A DNA stretch of 64,000 bases from an uncultured Bacteroidia bacterium. GTDB lineage: Bacteria > Bacteroidota > Bacteroidia > Bacteroidales > UBA932. Numbering within the stretch: position 1 is the first letter of the stretch; each line of letters starts with the position of its first letter. The notes below the pieces were generated by a model. It did not search any database, was not told the DNA's origin, and saw only the letters and a program-made list of their open reading frames with translations. The translations under genes were made by a program, and so were the position numbers. The DNA lies in assembly GCA_902779765.1 (NCBI GenBank), contig CACZCQ010000007.1, positions 1 through 64,000 on the forward strand, in the 5' to 3' direction. This document shows positions 53,049 through 60,991 of this stretch, one piece after another.

Positions 53049-55439
53049 ATGAAGCATATTAATAGAATCAACCGTTATCTGGCCGTCTTGGCGGCATTCG
53101 CCTTGGCGGCTTGTTCGAGGCCGGTAAAGGATAATGTAACCACTGAACCGTTCGTTCCCGTCGAAGAGACGGTGGAGCAGAATACGACCGTCACTTCAAT
53201 GGACGTGGAGTCTGGTTCTCCCAACCAGTGGATCGCTTTCAGGAAGGATCTGACACTGGAAGAGGTACCCGCCTCCGCCCCTGCCAGGATAGCCGTAGAC
53301 AGCAAGTACTGGCTTTGGATCAATGGTGAACTGGCAGTATTCGAAGGACAGCTTAAGCGAGGCCCCAATCCTCACGGCAGTTATTTCGACGTGGTAGAAC
53401 TGGCTCCTTACTTGAAGAAGGGTGAAAACAAGATAGCCCTTCTACTCTGGTATTTCGGAAAGGACGGTTTCTCCCACCTGGGCAGCGGAAAAGCCCAGAT
53501 GTGGTTCGACTGCCCTGCCATCGGAGCGGTCAGCGACGCCAGCTGGCTGTGCCGGACCCTTCCTGCATACGGAAAGGCCGACTGTCCCGAGCCGAATTAC
53601 AGGCTCTCTGAGACCAGCATCTCTTTCGATGCACGTGAAGACATCGGGGACTGGCATACCGGAGAACCCGAAGGATTCGCTCCGGCAGTGGTGACGGAAA
53701 GTACCCTTGGTACCCTTCAGAGGCGTCCCATTCCATTCTGGAAAGACTACGGTATAAAGGAGGCCTCCTTTGAGACCCGCCCAGGCGAGGAGTGCGACAC
53801 GGTCGTGGCGCGCCTGCCATACAATATGCAGATGACCCCCATCATCGCCGTGGAGTCGGACAAGGGTGGTCGCAGGATCCTCATCGAGACCGACCATGCA
53901 AAGGTCGGGGAGCAGTGCCTCAGGGCTGAATACATCACCAAGGCCGGTACGCAGGAATACGAGTCCCTCGGCTGGCTCAACGGAATGAAGATCATCCTGA
54001 CCGTCCAGCACGGTGCGAAGGTTACGGGAATAAAATACCGCGAAACCGGCTACGACACCACTCCCGACGGAGTGTTCACCTGTGACGATCCTTTCTACAA
54101 CAAGTTCTGGGAGAAGGGCCTGCGCACCATCTACGTCAACGCCAGGGACAATTTCTTCGATTGCCCCGAGCGGGAGAGAGGACAGTGGTGGGGAGACATC
54201 GTGACCATACTCGGAGAGAGTTTCTACACCTATTCCCCATCGCTCCACGCCTTGATCCGCAAGGGTATACGCGAGCTCTGCGACTGGCAGCGCCCGGATA
54301 ACATCCTGTTCTCTCCCATACCCGGCAACTACGGGGTGGAACTTCCCTGCCAGATGCTTGCAGCCGTGGGCCGATACGGTTTCTGGACCTACTACATGAA
54401 CACCGGAGACAAGGCCACCATCGAATATGTCTACCCTGCCGTAAGGAGATATCTGGACACTTACCATGTCGGCAAGGACGGCTTGCTCGAATGGCACGAC
54501 GGAGACTGGAACTGGGGCGACTGGGGCGACAACATGGACATGAGGCTCCTGCAGTCGATGTGGTATTGCCTTGCCCTGCAGGCAGTCTCGGACATGGCCG
54601 ACGTCCTCGGCAATCCGAACGAGGGCGGTACCCTGTGGGAAAGGATGAACCAGCTGAAGGATGCTATCAACCGGGTTGCCTGGACAGGCACCTGCTACCG
54701 TCATCCTGATTATGAGGGTGAGACGGACGACAGGGTCCAGGCCCTTGCAGTCGTGGCCGGAATCGCCGGTCAGGACAAGTATGAGGCAATCTTCGAGACA
54801 CTCAAGAAAGAAGAGCATGCCAGTCCCTACATGGAGAAATACATCATGGAGGCCCTCTTCTGCATAGGCCACGGGGACTATGCCCTCGAGCGCGAACGCA
54901 GACGCTACGATTTCATGGTCAACCACCCGGATTTCGACACCCTTTTCGAAAACTGGAATGTCGGAGTCAACGGCGACTGGGACTGTGGTTCCGTAAACCA
55001 CGCATGGAGCGGCGGTCCGCTGGCTGTCTTCCCTACAAAGATGTTCGGTGTCTACCCGACGGAGGCCGGCTGGAAACGATTCTCCGTGAGCCCCGACGAA
55101 CACATATTCAATGACTGCAGCATTTCCTTCCCGACTGTCAAAGGCAAGGTTTCGGTATCCTTCAAGAGGGATGGTGAGAGAATCCTCCTGGACGTAGAGG
55201 TTCCCGAAGGCTCTTCAGCAGAAGTGAATGTCCCTTGGGCGCGTTTCCATAAGGATCTCGGTCCCGGCGTCCACAGCATGGACCTGGCAAACGGTCCTGT
55301 GGTCGAAAAGGGCAATTTCAAGTACCGGGACAAGAACCAGCCGGTGGAGAAGCGCGTGAAGGACCTCCTCGGCCGCAATGCGGAAGAGAAAACCGCTGAA
55401 GGCAGGGTATATGTCAGCGGTGGCAATATATCTTCATAA
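53049..55439 (+). CDS. GH78-type alpha-L-rhamnosidase with a GH3 N-terminal scar at its C-terminus
   Basis: 796 residues from the ATG at 53049; a TTG at 53043 is in frame but overlaps the previous stop. Lipobox FALAAC (~Cys20). N-terminal beta sandwiches (~60-300) carry ARIAVDSKYWLWINGELAVF. The (alpha/alpha)6 domain shows DCPERERGQWWGD (~376, the GH78 acid region), EWHDGDWNWGDWGDN, and CGSVNHAWSGGPLAVF. After the usual C-terminal sandwich the last ~40 residues read KYRDKNQPVEKRVKDLLGR then NAEEK, which is the N-terminus of a GH3 enzyme (compare PVEKRVDDLIGR in the gene at 40044), followed by a short unrelated tail. The gene therefore seems fused to the stump of a deleted GH3 gene. The GH78 catalytic part looks intact. 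Confidence 0.87.
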   Translation: MKHINRINRYLAVLAAFALAACSRPVKDNVTTEPFVPVEETVEQNTTVTSMDVESGSPNQWIAFRKDLTLEEVPASAPARIAVDSKYWLWINGELAVFEGQLKRGPNPHGSYFDVVELAPYLKKGENKIALLLWYFGKDGFSHLGSGKAQMWFDCPAIGAVSDASWLCRTLPAYGKADCPEPNYRLSETSISFDAREDIGDWHTGEPEGFAPAVVTESTLGTLQRRPIPFWKDYGIKEASFETRPGEECDTVVARLPYNMQMTPIIAVESDKGGRRILIETDHAKVGEQCLRAEYITKAGTQEYESLGWLNGMKIILTVQHGAKVTGIKYRETGYDTTPDGVFTCDDPFYNKFWEKGLRTIYVNARDNFFDCPERERGQWWGDIVTILGESFYTYSPSLHALIRKGIRELCDWQRPDNILFSPIPGNYGVELPCQMLAAVGRYGFWTYYMNTGDKATIEYVYPAVRRYLDTYHVGKDGLLEWHDGDWNWGDWGDNMDMRLLQSMWYCLALQAVSDMADVLGNPNEGGTLWERMNQLKDAINRVAWTGTCYRHPDYEGETDDRVQALAVVAGIAGQDKYEAIFETLKKEEHASPYMEKYIMEALFCIGHGDYALERERRRYDFMVNHPDFDTLFENWNVGVNGDWDCGSVNHAWSGGPLAVFPTKMFGVYPTEAGWKRFSVSPDEHIFNDCSISFPTVKGKVSVSFKRDGERILLDVEVPEGSSAEVNVPWARFHKDLGPGVHSMDLANGPVVEKGNFKYRDKNQPVEKRVKDLLGRNAEEKTAEGRVYVSGGNISS
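55320..55394 (+). pseudogene. Stump of a GH3 gene fused in frame to GH78
   Basis: These 25 codons match the conserved start of the two GH3 enzymes in this window (YxDxxxPVEKRVxDLxGRxxxEEK). No other GH3 sequence follows before the stop at 55437-55439. See the GH78 entry. Confidence 0.8.
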
Positions 55440-55442
55440 GGA

Positions 55443-56981
55443 ATGGACAGGAAATATAAACTGATATTGATATCCGTCCTGTTGCTCGCCATACGGCCGG
55501 TAACGGCACAGAATATCACACTCGTCAAGCCAGGGGCTGACAGGATCGAATTCAGCCCCATGATCTTCGGGCAGTTCATAGAGCACTTCGACCGGCAGGT
55601 TTACGGAGGCATATTCTGTCCCGGCAATCCTCTTTCAGACGAAGACGGTTTCCGAACCGATGTCATCGAGGCGATGAAGGAACTGAAGGTACCGATCGTC
55701 AGATGGCCCGGAGGATGTTTCGTATCCTCCTACCATTGGTACTACGGGGTAGGGCCTGACCGCCAGCCGGTCTTCGACAAGGCCTGGCAGGTGGAGGATC
55801 CCAACACTTTCGGGACTGACGAATTCGTCAAATGGTGCAGGAAGATAGGGTGCGAGCCCTTTATCTGCACCAATGCCGGCACAGGCACGATGGAGGAGAT
55901 GAGCGACTGGGTGGAATACTGCAACCTGAATGTAGGGAAGTTCGGCCGCCAGAGGATCGCCAACGGATACCCCGAACCCCACGACGTCAGGTACTGGAGC
56001 ATAGGCAACGAAAACTGGGGCGGACATGAACTGGGTGCCAAATCCGTACAGGAATGGGGTCCGCTCGTCCGCGAATCGGCCAAGTTGATGCTCTCTGCCG
56101 ACAAGGACCTGAAACTGTTCGCAGCGGCTCTTCCTGACAAGGACTGGACCCTCCCCCTGATCAGGACGGCCGGAAACTTTCTTGACTATGTATCCATCCA
56201 TGGATACTGGGACTTCCTGGCCCATAATGACAATCCCAGCCCCTACCTCACCTGCATGATGAGGACGGACGGCCCTGAGAATGAAATCCTTAATACCATC
56301 GGCATCCTCCAGGAAGCAGGATTCGGAGACGGGAAGATCAAGATAGCGTTCGACGAATGGAACCTCCGCGGATGGCATCACCCGTGGCATGGGAATTTCC
56401 GCAGGGGATTCGATATCGAGGCCAGGAAACGGAACGACAGGGCTGCCACCTACACTATGGCGGATGCGGTCTTCGCTTCTTGTTTCCTGAATGCCTGCCT
56501 GAGACATTCGGATATTGTCGAGATAGCCTGTTTCTCTCCTATAGTCAATGCCAGGGGCGCGCTTTATGTCTATCCAGAAGGACTTGTGAAACGTACGACC
56601 TTCCACGTGCTATCAATGTACGCCAACCTTCTTCTGCCCGTCGTGGTGCCCACCGAAAACAAAGTGGAGTCCCTGACCGACGGAGAAGATTCGACGGAAG
56701 TCCTGGATATAGTACTCACATCGGACAGGGAGGGAAAGGCTTTCGTCTATGCGGTAGCCAACAAGGATCCCCTACGGGAACAGTCACTCACCCTGGATTT
56801 CAAGGGACTGGGCAAAAGCATACCCAGGATGGTGAAGGTCAAGGTCCTTTCCGGGAATTCCACGGACGACTACAATGACATTGACGCAGAAAGGGTGAAG
56901 CCCTGTGATGACACCCTCCAGGTCAGGAACGGCAAGGTATCCCTGCCTCCCCATTCAGTGGTTTTCATATTCATTGATTGA
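55443..56981 (+). CDS. GH51 alpha-L-arabinofuranosidase
   Basis: 512 residues with a signal peptide (ends RPVTAQN, ~23), so it is periplasmic rather than cytoplasmic like many GH51 enzymes. The barrel shows MIFGQFIEHFDRQVYGGI, VRWPGGCFVSSYHW, acid/base E190 in SIGNENWGGHE, and nucleophile E305 in IAFDEWNLRGWHHP. A C-terminal beta-sandwich completes the protein (PHSVVFIFID at the end). The family releases terminal alpha-L-arabinofuranose. Length and both glutamates agree with an active enzyme. It is the last gene of operon II, three bases after GH78; the next gene has its own promoter. Confidence 0.94.
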   Translation: MDRKYKLILISVLLLAIRPVTAQNITLVKPGADRIEFSPMIFGQFIEHFDRQVYGGIFCPGNPLSDEDGFRTDVIEAMKELKVPIVRWPGGCFVSSYHWYYGVGPDRQPVFDKAWQVEDPNTFGTDEFVKWCRKIGCEPFICTNAGTGTMEEMSDWVEYCNLNVGKFGRQRIANGYPEPHDVRYWSIGNENWGGHELGAKSVQEWGPLVRESAKLMLSADKDLKLFAAALPDKDWTLPLIRTAGNFLDYVSIHGYWDFLAHNDNPSPYLTCMMRTDGPENEILNTIGILQEAGFGDGKIKIAFDEWNLRGWHHPWHGNFRRGFDIEARKRNDRAATYTMADAVFASCFLNACLRHSDIVEIACFSPIVNARGALYVYPEGLVKRTTFHVLSMYANLLLPVVVPTENKVESLTDGEDSTEVLDIVLTSDREGKAFVYAVANKDPLREQSLTLDFKGLGKSIPRMVKVKVLSGNSTDDYNDIDAERVKPCDDTLQVRNGKVSLPPHSVVFIFID

Positions 56982-57014
56982 TGAAAGGAGATAAGAGGTC
57001 CCGGCCATTTTTAT

Positions 57015-57022
57015 TATATTTG
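57015..57022 (+). promoter_or_regulatory. -7 box of the XylR/AraC-type regulator
   Basis: TATATTTG matches TAnnTTTG exactly, 17 bases before the ATG at 57040, so the leader would be about 10 bases. No clear TTTG lies at -33. Confidence 0.6.
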
Positions 57023-57039
57023 TTTGATAATACAAGATT

Positions 57040-58215
57040 ATGGCAAGACTCCTTCTGATGTCGGATTTCTCCGAATCCTACGCCAACCAGCTGCTTCAGG
57101 GAATAATGAGATACTCCCATGAACACGAACCCTGGGTGGTGTGCAAGATGCCGTTGTCCCTGCGCGACAGTGACAGGATGAACGAGGTTGTCGACTTTGC
57201 CGTAAGGTGGAAAGCAGATGCCATAATCGGCCAGTTCCGTCCTTCGGACGACCTTGACAGTTTCAAGAAACACGGAATAATCCCTATATGCCAGGACTTT
57301 CAGCAGAGCTTCCCTGGCCAGATCAATATCAAGGGAGACTATGAGCTTGCCGGAAAGATCTGCGCTGACTATCTTATAGAGAAGCATCTGAAGAATTTCG
57401 GTTTCTTCGGCCTCAAGGGCATAGTCTGGTCAGACGAGAGGAGGAACGGATTCGTCGAAGAGATCCGCTCGAGGCTTCCCGATGCCACGATATCGATCCT
57501 GGAGAAAGAGAATATCAGCGAGGCGTGGTGGTATGACCTGGACACCTTGACGGAATGGCTCGACTCGCTTCCTAAACCAGTAGCCATCTTCGCCTGTGAC
57601 GACAACAGGGCCTACTATATCATCGAGGCCAGCAAGCAGTGTGGGGCCGGCAACCGGATTCCCAACGATATCCTGGTTCTCGGAGTGGACAACGACGAGT
57701 CCCTCTGCCAGCTTTGCGACCCCCAGCTTTCATCCTTGAACCAGGGTACGGAGGAAGCCGGATACAAGACTGCTAAGATGATTGACGAACTGCTCGCCAT
57801 TCCGGCGGAGCAGCGTTTCGACAATGTCGATGACATAACCGTCGAGCCCACGTTCATCACGACCCGGCGCTCTTCCGATGCCTTCATCCATGACAACCAG
57901 TACATCAGCAAGGTCATGTACTACATCAACAACAATCTTGGCAGCCATCTGTGCGTCAATGATATAGTCGCCCAGGTTCCGATGTCCAGACGCCTTCTCG
58001 AAAGCACCTTCAGGAAGGAAATGGGGTTGTCCATCTACCAGTATATCCTCCAGGTCAGGACGGAGAAGATGAAGGACCTGATCATGAACGGCAGAAGCCC
58101 GCTGGAGGCTGCCGACGAACTCGGACTGGATTACAAGATAATAGCCCGGAGTTTCAAGAAGATTACCGGCTTGACTCCCGGGGCATTCGCCAAACAACGG
58201 ACGAAAGAACGATAG
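57040..58215 (+). CDS. XylR-type AraC-family transcriptional regulator
   Basis: 391 residues, cytoplasmic. Residues 1-~275 resemble a LacI/periplasmic-binding-type sensor domain, as in E. coli XylR (LLMSDFSESYANQLLQGIMR at the start, GDYELAGKICADYLIEKHL, AIFACDDNRAYYIIEA, DILVLGVDND). Residues ~285-388 are an AraC helix-turn-helix pair (VMYYINNNLGSHLCVNDIVA, MSRRLLESTFRKEMGLSIYQY, AADELGLDYKIIARSFKKIT, GLTPGAFAKQR). This architecture senses a sugar directly and activates transcription. It lies directly after operon II and is the only sugar-sensing regulator in the window, so it is the best candidate to control the glycosidase operons. The effector is unknown; xylose or arabinose is possible given GH43, GH51 and GH3. 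Confidence 0.9.
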   Translation: MARLLLMSDFSESYANQLLQGIMRYSHEHEPWVVCKMPLSLRDSDRMNEVVDFAVRWKADAIIGQFRPSDDLDSFKKHGIIPICQDFQQSFPGQINIKGDYELAGKICADYLIEKHLKNFGFFGLKGIVWSDERRNGFVEEIRSRLPDATISILEKENISEAWWYDLDTLTEWLDSLPKPVAIFACDDNRAYYIIEASKQCGAGNRIPNDILVLGVDNDESLCQLCDPQLSSLNQGTEEAGYKTAKMIDELLAIPAEQRFDNVDDITVEPTFITTRRSSDAFIHDNQYISKVMYYINNNLGSHLCVNDIVAQVPMSRRLLESTFRKEMGLSIYQYILQVRTEKMKDLIMNGRSPLEAADELGLDYKIIARSFKKITGLTPGAFAKQRTKER

Positions 58216-58233
58216 CTATACAATAACAACACT

Positions 58234-59799
58234 ATGAATATGAAAACTAGATATCTATTTGTAGGACTGCTTGCACTGGTCGTGCTGGCATCCTGTAACA
58301 AAGGCGGCAATGACCCCCGTCTGGTGATTTTCACCTATGACGGCCTGCGCTGGAGCGAGGTCTTCAAGGGTGCTGATTCCGTCTTGATAAACAATCCGAA
58401 ATTCGTCAGCAACATCGAGGCGACGAAGGCTGCATACTGGAGGGATACCCCGGAAGAGCGCCGTGAGGTCCTGATGCCCTTTATCTGGGAATATGCCTCA
58501 ACCCACGGATATATGATCGGCAACAGGGACAAGGGTAGCAAGATACAGGTTGCCAACAGCAAGAGCTTCTCCTATCCGGGATACAGCGAAATGTTCTGCG
58601 GATATCCGGACGATGAAAGGGTTGACAACAATGACCCTAAGCCGAATCCCAACACCAGCGTGCTGGAAGTAGTCAACAGGGATCCCCGATACAAGGGCCA
58701 CGTGATGATGTATTCTTCCTGGGAATCCATCAAGTACGCCGTCAACAGCGACCGCGGAGGCTTCCCGGGCAGTTCCGCTTTCGATCCCGGTCTGTCCGAC
58801 ACCCCCGGGACGAAATTACTGGACCAGGTACAGGCAGGTATGCCCAAGCATATGGGTACCGGCGAACGCTGGGACAACTTCACCTTCGGATATGCGATGG
58901 AGACTATCAAAAAGGATCATCCCAAGGTGTTCTATGTAGGCTTCGGAGATACCGATGAAATAGCTCACGCCGGGACTTACGATGTCTACCTTGACGCGAC
59001 CCGCTGGACGGACGGTTTCATCCGCAGCATCGTGGAAGCCTGCGAATCCGATCCTTTCTACAAGGGCAAGACGACATATATGCTCCTTTGCGACCACGGA
59101 CGCGGACGCGGCAGCAAATGGACCGGTCACGGTGCGGACCTCAGGGGTTCAGACGAGACCTTCTTCATCTGCTTCGGCAATGGTGTCCCCGTCCTCGGAG
59201 AGACTTCCAACAACGGACCTTTCTACAACAAGCAACTGGCCGCCACCATCGCAGACGTCCTTGGAGTCGATTTCACACCTGAAAACGGAGTAAAATGCGA
59301 CCCTATAGATCCGGCGTTCTACAAGGAACCCGAAAAGCCGGAGGCCAAGGCCAGCTTCCCCGCCACCAATGCCGTCCCCAAAGGCAAGGGTCTGGCCTAT
59401 ACTTACACAGAAGGCAATTTCATGAGTGTAGGAGAGGCTGTCGCCGCTCCTGTCAAGGCAAAGGGTGTTACCCCGGTGTTCTCCACCGCGGCAAAGCTCA
59501 GGGAAGACCATTTCGGCTTCACGTTCAAGGGACTGGTCAAAATCGAGCAGGACGGACTTTACCTGCTGTCTTTCGCCACGGACGACGGAGCCAAGCTCTG
59601 GATTGACGGTCAGCTGATGTTCGACATCGACAGGGACGGAGGCGGTTTTTCCGAATCCTGGATCAATCTTGGAGCAGGATACCACAGGATCGAGGTCCTT
59701 TACTTCGAGAACTATGGCGGCGAGACCCTGGAAGTCGGACTTGACGGCCCTGGAATCAGTGTGGAGAACCTGCCCGCAGAGATGCTGTTCCACGAATAG
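58234..59799 (+). CDS. Alkaline-phosphatase-superfamily phosphodiesterase lipoprotein with PA14-type module
   Basis: 521 residues, lipobox VVLASC (Cys21). The catalytic part (~28-370) has superfamily metal motifs: FTYDGLRWSEVF at the start, a serine-bearing KSFSYPGYSEMFCG as candidate nucleophile, DTDEIAHAGTYDVY (DxxxHxxG), CDHGRG and GHGAD. This fits nucleotide pyrophosphatase/type I phosphodiesterases or phosphonate/sulfate-type relatives. The C-terminus (~425-521, DHFGFTFKGL...DDGAKLWIDGQLM) is a PA14-type module related to those of the GH92 enzymes and the DUF4838 protein. Sharing that module ties this phosphoesterase to the same substrate or surface. It follows the regulator by 18 bases. 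Confidence 0.83.
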   Translation: MNMKTRYLFVGLLALVVLASCNKGGNDPRLVIFTYDGLRWSEVFKGADSVLINNPKFVSNIEATKAAYWRDTPEERREVLMPFIWEYASTHGYMIGNRDKGSKIQVANSKSFSYPGYSEMFCGYPDDERVDNNDPKPNPNTSVLEVVNRDPRYKGHVMMYSSWESIKYAVNSDRGGFPGSSAFDPGLSDTPGTKLLDQVQAGMPKHMGTGERWDNFTFGYAMETIKKDHPKVFYVGFGDTDEIAHAGTYDVYLDATRWTDGFIRSIVEACESDPFYKGKTTYMLLCDHGRGRGSKWTGHGADLRGSDETFFICFGNGVPVLGETSNNGPFYNKQLAATIADVLGVDFTPENGVKCDPIDPAFYKEPEKPEAKASFPATNAVPKGKGLAYTYTEGNFMSVGEAVAAPVKAKGVTPVFSTAAKLREDHFGFTFKGLVKIEQDGLYLLSFATDDGAKLWIDGQLMFDIDRDGGGFSESWINLGAGYHRIEVLYFENYGGETLEVGLDGPGISVENLPAEMLFHE

Positions 59800-59816
59800 C
59801 ATTGAAAAGAATTATC

Positions 59817-59824
59817 TATATTTG
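59817..59824 (+). promoter_or_regulatory. -7 box of the TM2-protein cluster
   Basis: TATATTTG, an exact TAnnTTTG match, 28 bases before the ATG at 59852. No convincing TTTG lies at -33. It separates the TM2-domain cluster from the sugar locus. Confidence 0.55.
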
Positions 59825-59851
59825 TTCATTCGAAAATCCAAATATCATTAT

Positions 59852-60277
59852 ATGATGAAAAAAGTATTTGTTATCCTGATTGCATTATTCGCAGTCGCAA
59901 CTGCAGCCTCCGCTGCAAATTACAAACTCGACGACGAGGCCATCGACCTTGCTATCGAGAACGCAGTCGACGTGTCTCCTTTCGCAGTCATGTCAGAAAC
60001 TGCCGCTGCCCTCCCTTCAGCACCGGCGACAACCATGATTTCGGCTGATAAATCCCCCGTTGCTGCAATCCTGCTTACTTTCTTCCTCGGTGGCTTCGGT
60101 GTACATCGTCATTACATGGGCACCCGTCCCTGGATGTGGGCTATCTATACCTTCACAGTAGGAGGAATATTCGGTGTCGTCCCCTTCGTAGACTTCATCG
60201 TGGAGATAGTCGCCCTGGTCGAGGATAATTCCGTGGCCAGGTACTGCGGGAACACCTCATTCTTCATGTGGGGTTAA
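59852..60277 (+). CDS. TM2-domain membrane protein with signal peptide
   Basis: 141 residues from the ATG at 59852 (a second ATG follows at once). A longer in-frame start at 59669 lies inside the previous gene and before the promoter, and is rejected. The N-terminus is a signal peptide (MMKKVFVILIALFAVATAAS). A short polar region follows, then a TM2 domain (~72-130): LLTFFLGGFGVHRHYMGTRP, a first membrane helix MWAIYTFTVGGIFGVVPFVD, and IVEIVALVED. TM2 proteins are small membrane proteins of unclear role. It is the first of four overlapping or closely spaced genes; the stop shares bases with the next start (TAATG). Confidence 0.85.
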   Translation: MMKKVFVILIALFAVATAASAANYKLDDEAIDLAIENAVDVSPFAVMSETAAALPSAPATTMISADKSPVAAILLTFFLGGFGVHRHYMGTRPWMWAIYTFTVGGIFGVVPFVDFIVEIVALVEDNSVARYCGNTSFFMWG

Positions 60278-60984
60278 TGGGACTGCGGATTCCAGTCATA
60301 CTGGCAATCATTTCAATTTCCATCTCAGCCGCGGCCCAGAGACGGGTTGCGGCTGAAGTGGAAGTAAAAACCGTTCACCAGGGCAAGGTAACCACGGTCT
60401 CCAGCAAGGCGTTCTGCTCTTCTTCCGGAGAACTTATACAGGTTTTCAACTCGCCCTACACCTACTATACGGTTTCAAATCCCGACGGAGAATTCAAGTT
60501 ATACATCCCCGGGAAAAACGAAGTCTATTCCAACCGGCGGGAAGATTTCAGCGACAAGGACAATATCCTCTATCTCTTCATATCCGGACATGCCGGCGAT
60601 ATGGGACTCGGCCTGTACGGCTACAGGCTTGCGAAGACCGAGAACGAGGAAGGAGGCTTGATAAAAAGGACATACAAGCCCATCGCTCCAGGAAAGGGAG
60701 CGTCGAAGGTGGAACTGGTGCTTGAAAACTACCTTCCAATCTACCTGGCTTATTACAATGAAGGCGGGGCCGTGGTCAGCAGGACATATCTTTCGTCCTA
60801 TGCCAGGATGCCCAATCTGGTGCTGCCCCAGCGGGTAACATCCATCAATTACACTGCTAAGAAGGACTCCACCGTCGTACGCACGGTGTTCTCAAATATC
60901 AAGACTGACGGCAAGGACCCGATGTTCGAATTCCGCGTTCCAAAGGACGCAAAACCCACCGCCATATCTCCGGTGGGCAAATAA
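60277..60984 (+). CDS. Secreted protein of unknown function, possibly LolA-like
   Basis: 235 residues from the ATG at 60277, which overlaps the previous stop; a GTG at 60268 is a less likely start. A signal peptide (IPVILAIISISISAAAQ) precedes a beta-rich body: VEVKTVHQGKVTTVSSKAFC, YTYYTVSNPDGEFKLYIPGK, KVELVLENYLPIYLAYYNEG, LVLPQRVTSINYTAKKDST, MFEFRVPKDAKP. The pattern resembles LolA/LolB-type lipid-binding sandwiches, but the match is by eye only. No membrane helix after the signal. It is sandwiched between TM2-like proteins, so a role in envelope assembly is possible. Confidence 0.6.
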   Translation: MGLRIPVILAIISISISAAAQRRVAAEVEVKTVHQGKVTTVSSKAFCSSSGELIQVFNSPYTYYTVSNPDGEFKLYIPGKNEVYSNRREDFSDKDNILYLFISGHAGDMGLGLYGYRLAKTENEEGGLIKRTYKPIAPGKGASKVELVLENYLPIYLAYYNEGGAVVSRTYLSSYARMPNLVLPQRVTSINYTAKKDSTVVRTVFSNIKTDGKDPMFEFRVPKDAKPTAISPVGK

Positions 60985-60991
60985 TCCAGTG

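Noticed and set aside
53442..55103. 553-codon open frame on the reverse strand
   Set aside because: Antisense to the GH78 gene, with no domain motif; a codon-bias shadow. The same applies to long reverse frames at 6802-8232, 29615-30856, 32428-33585 and 45295-46554.
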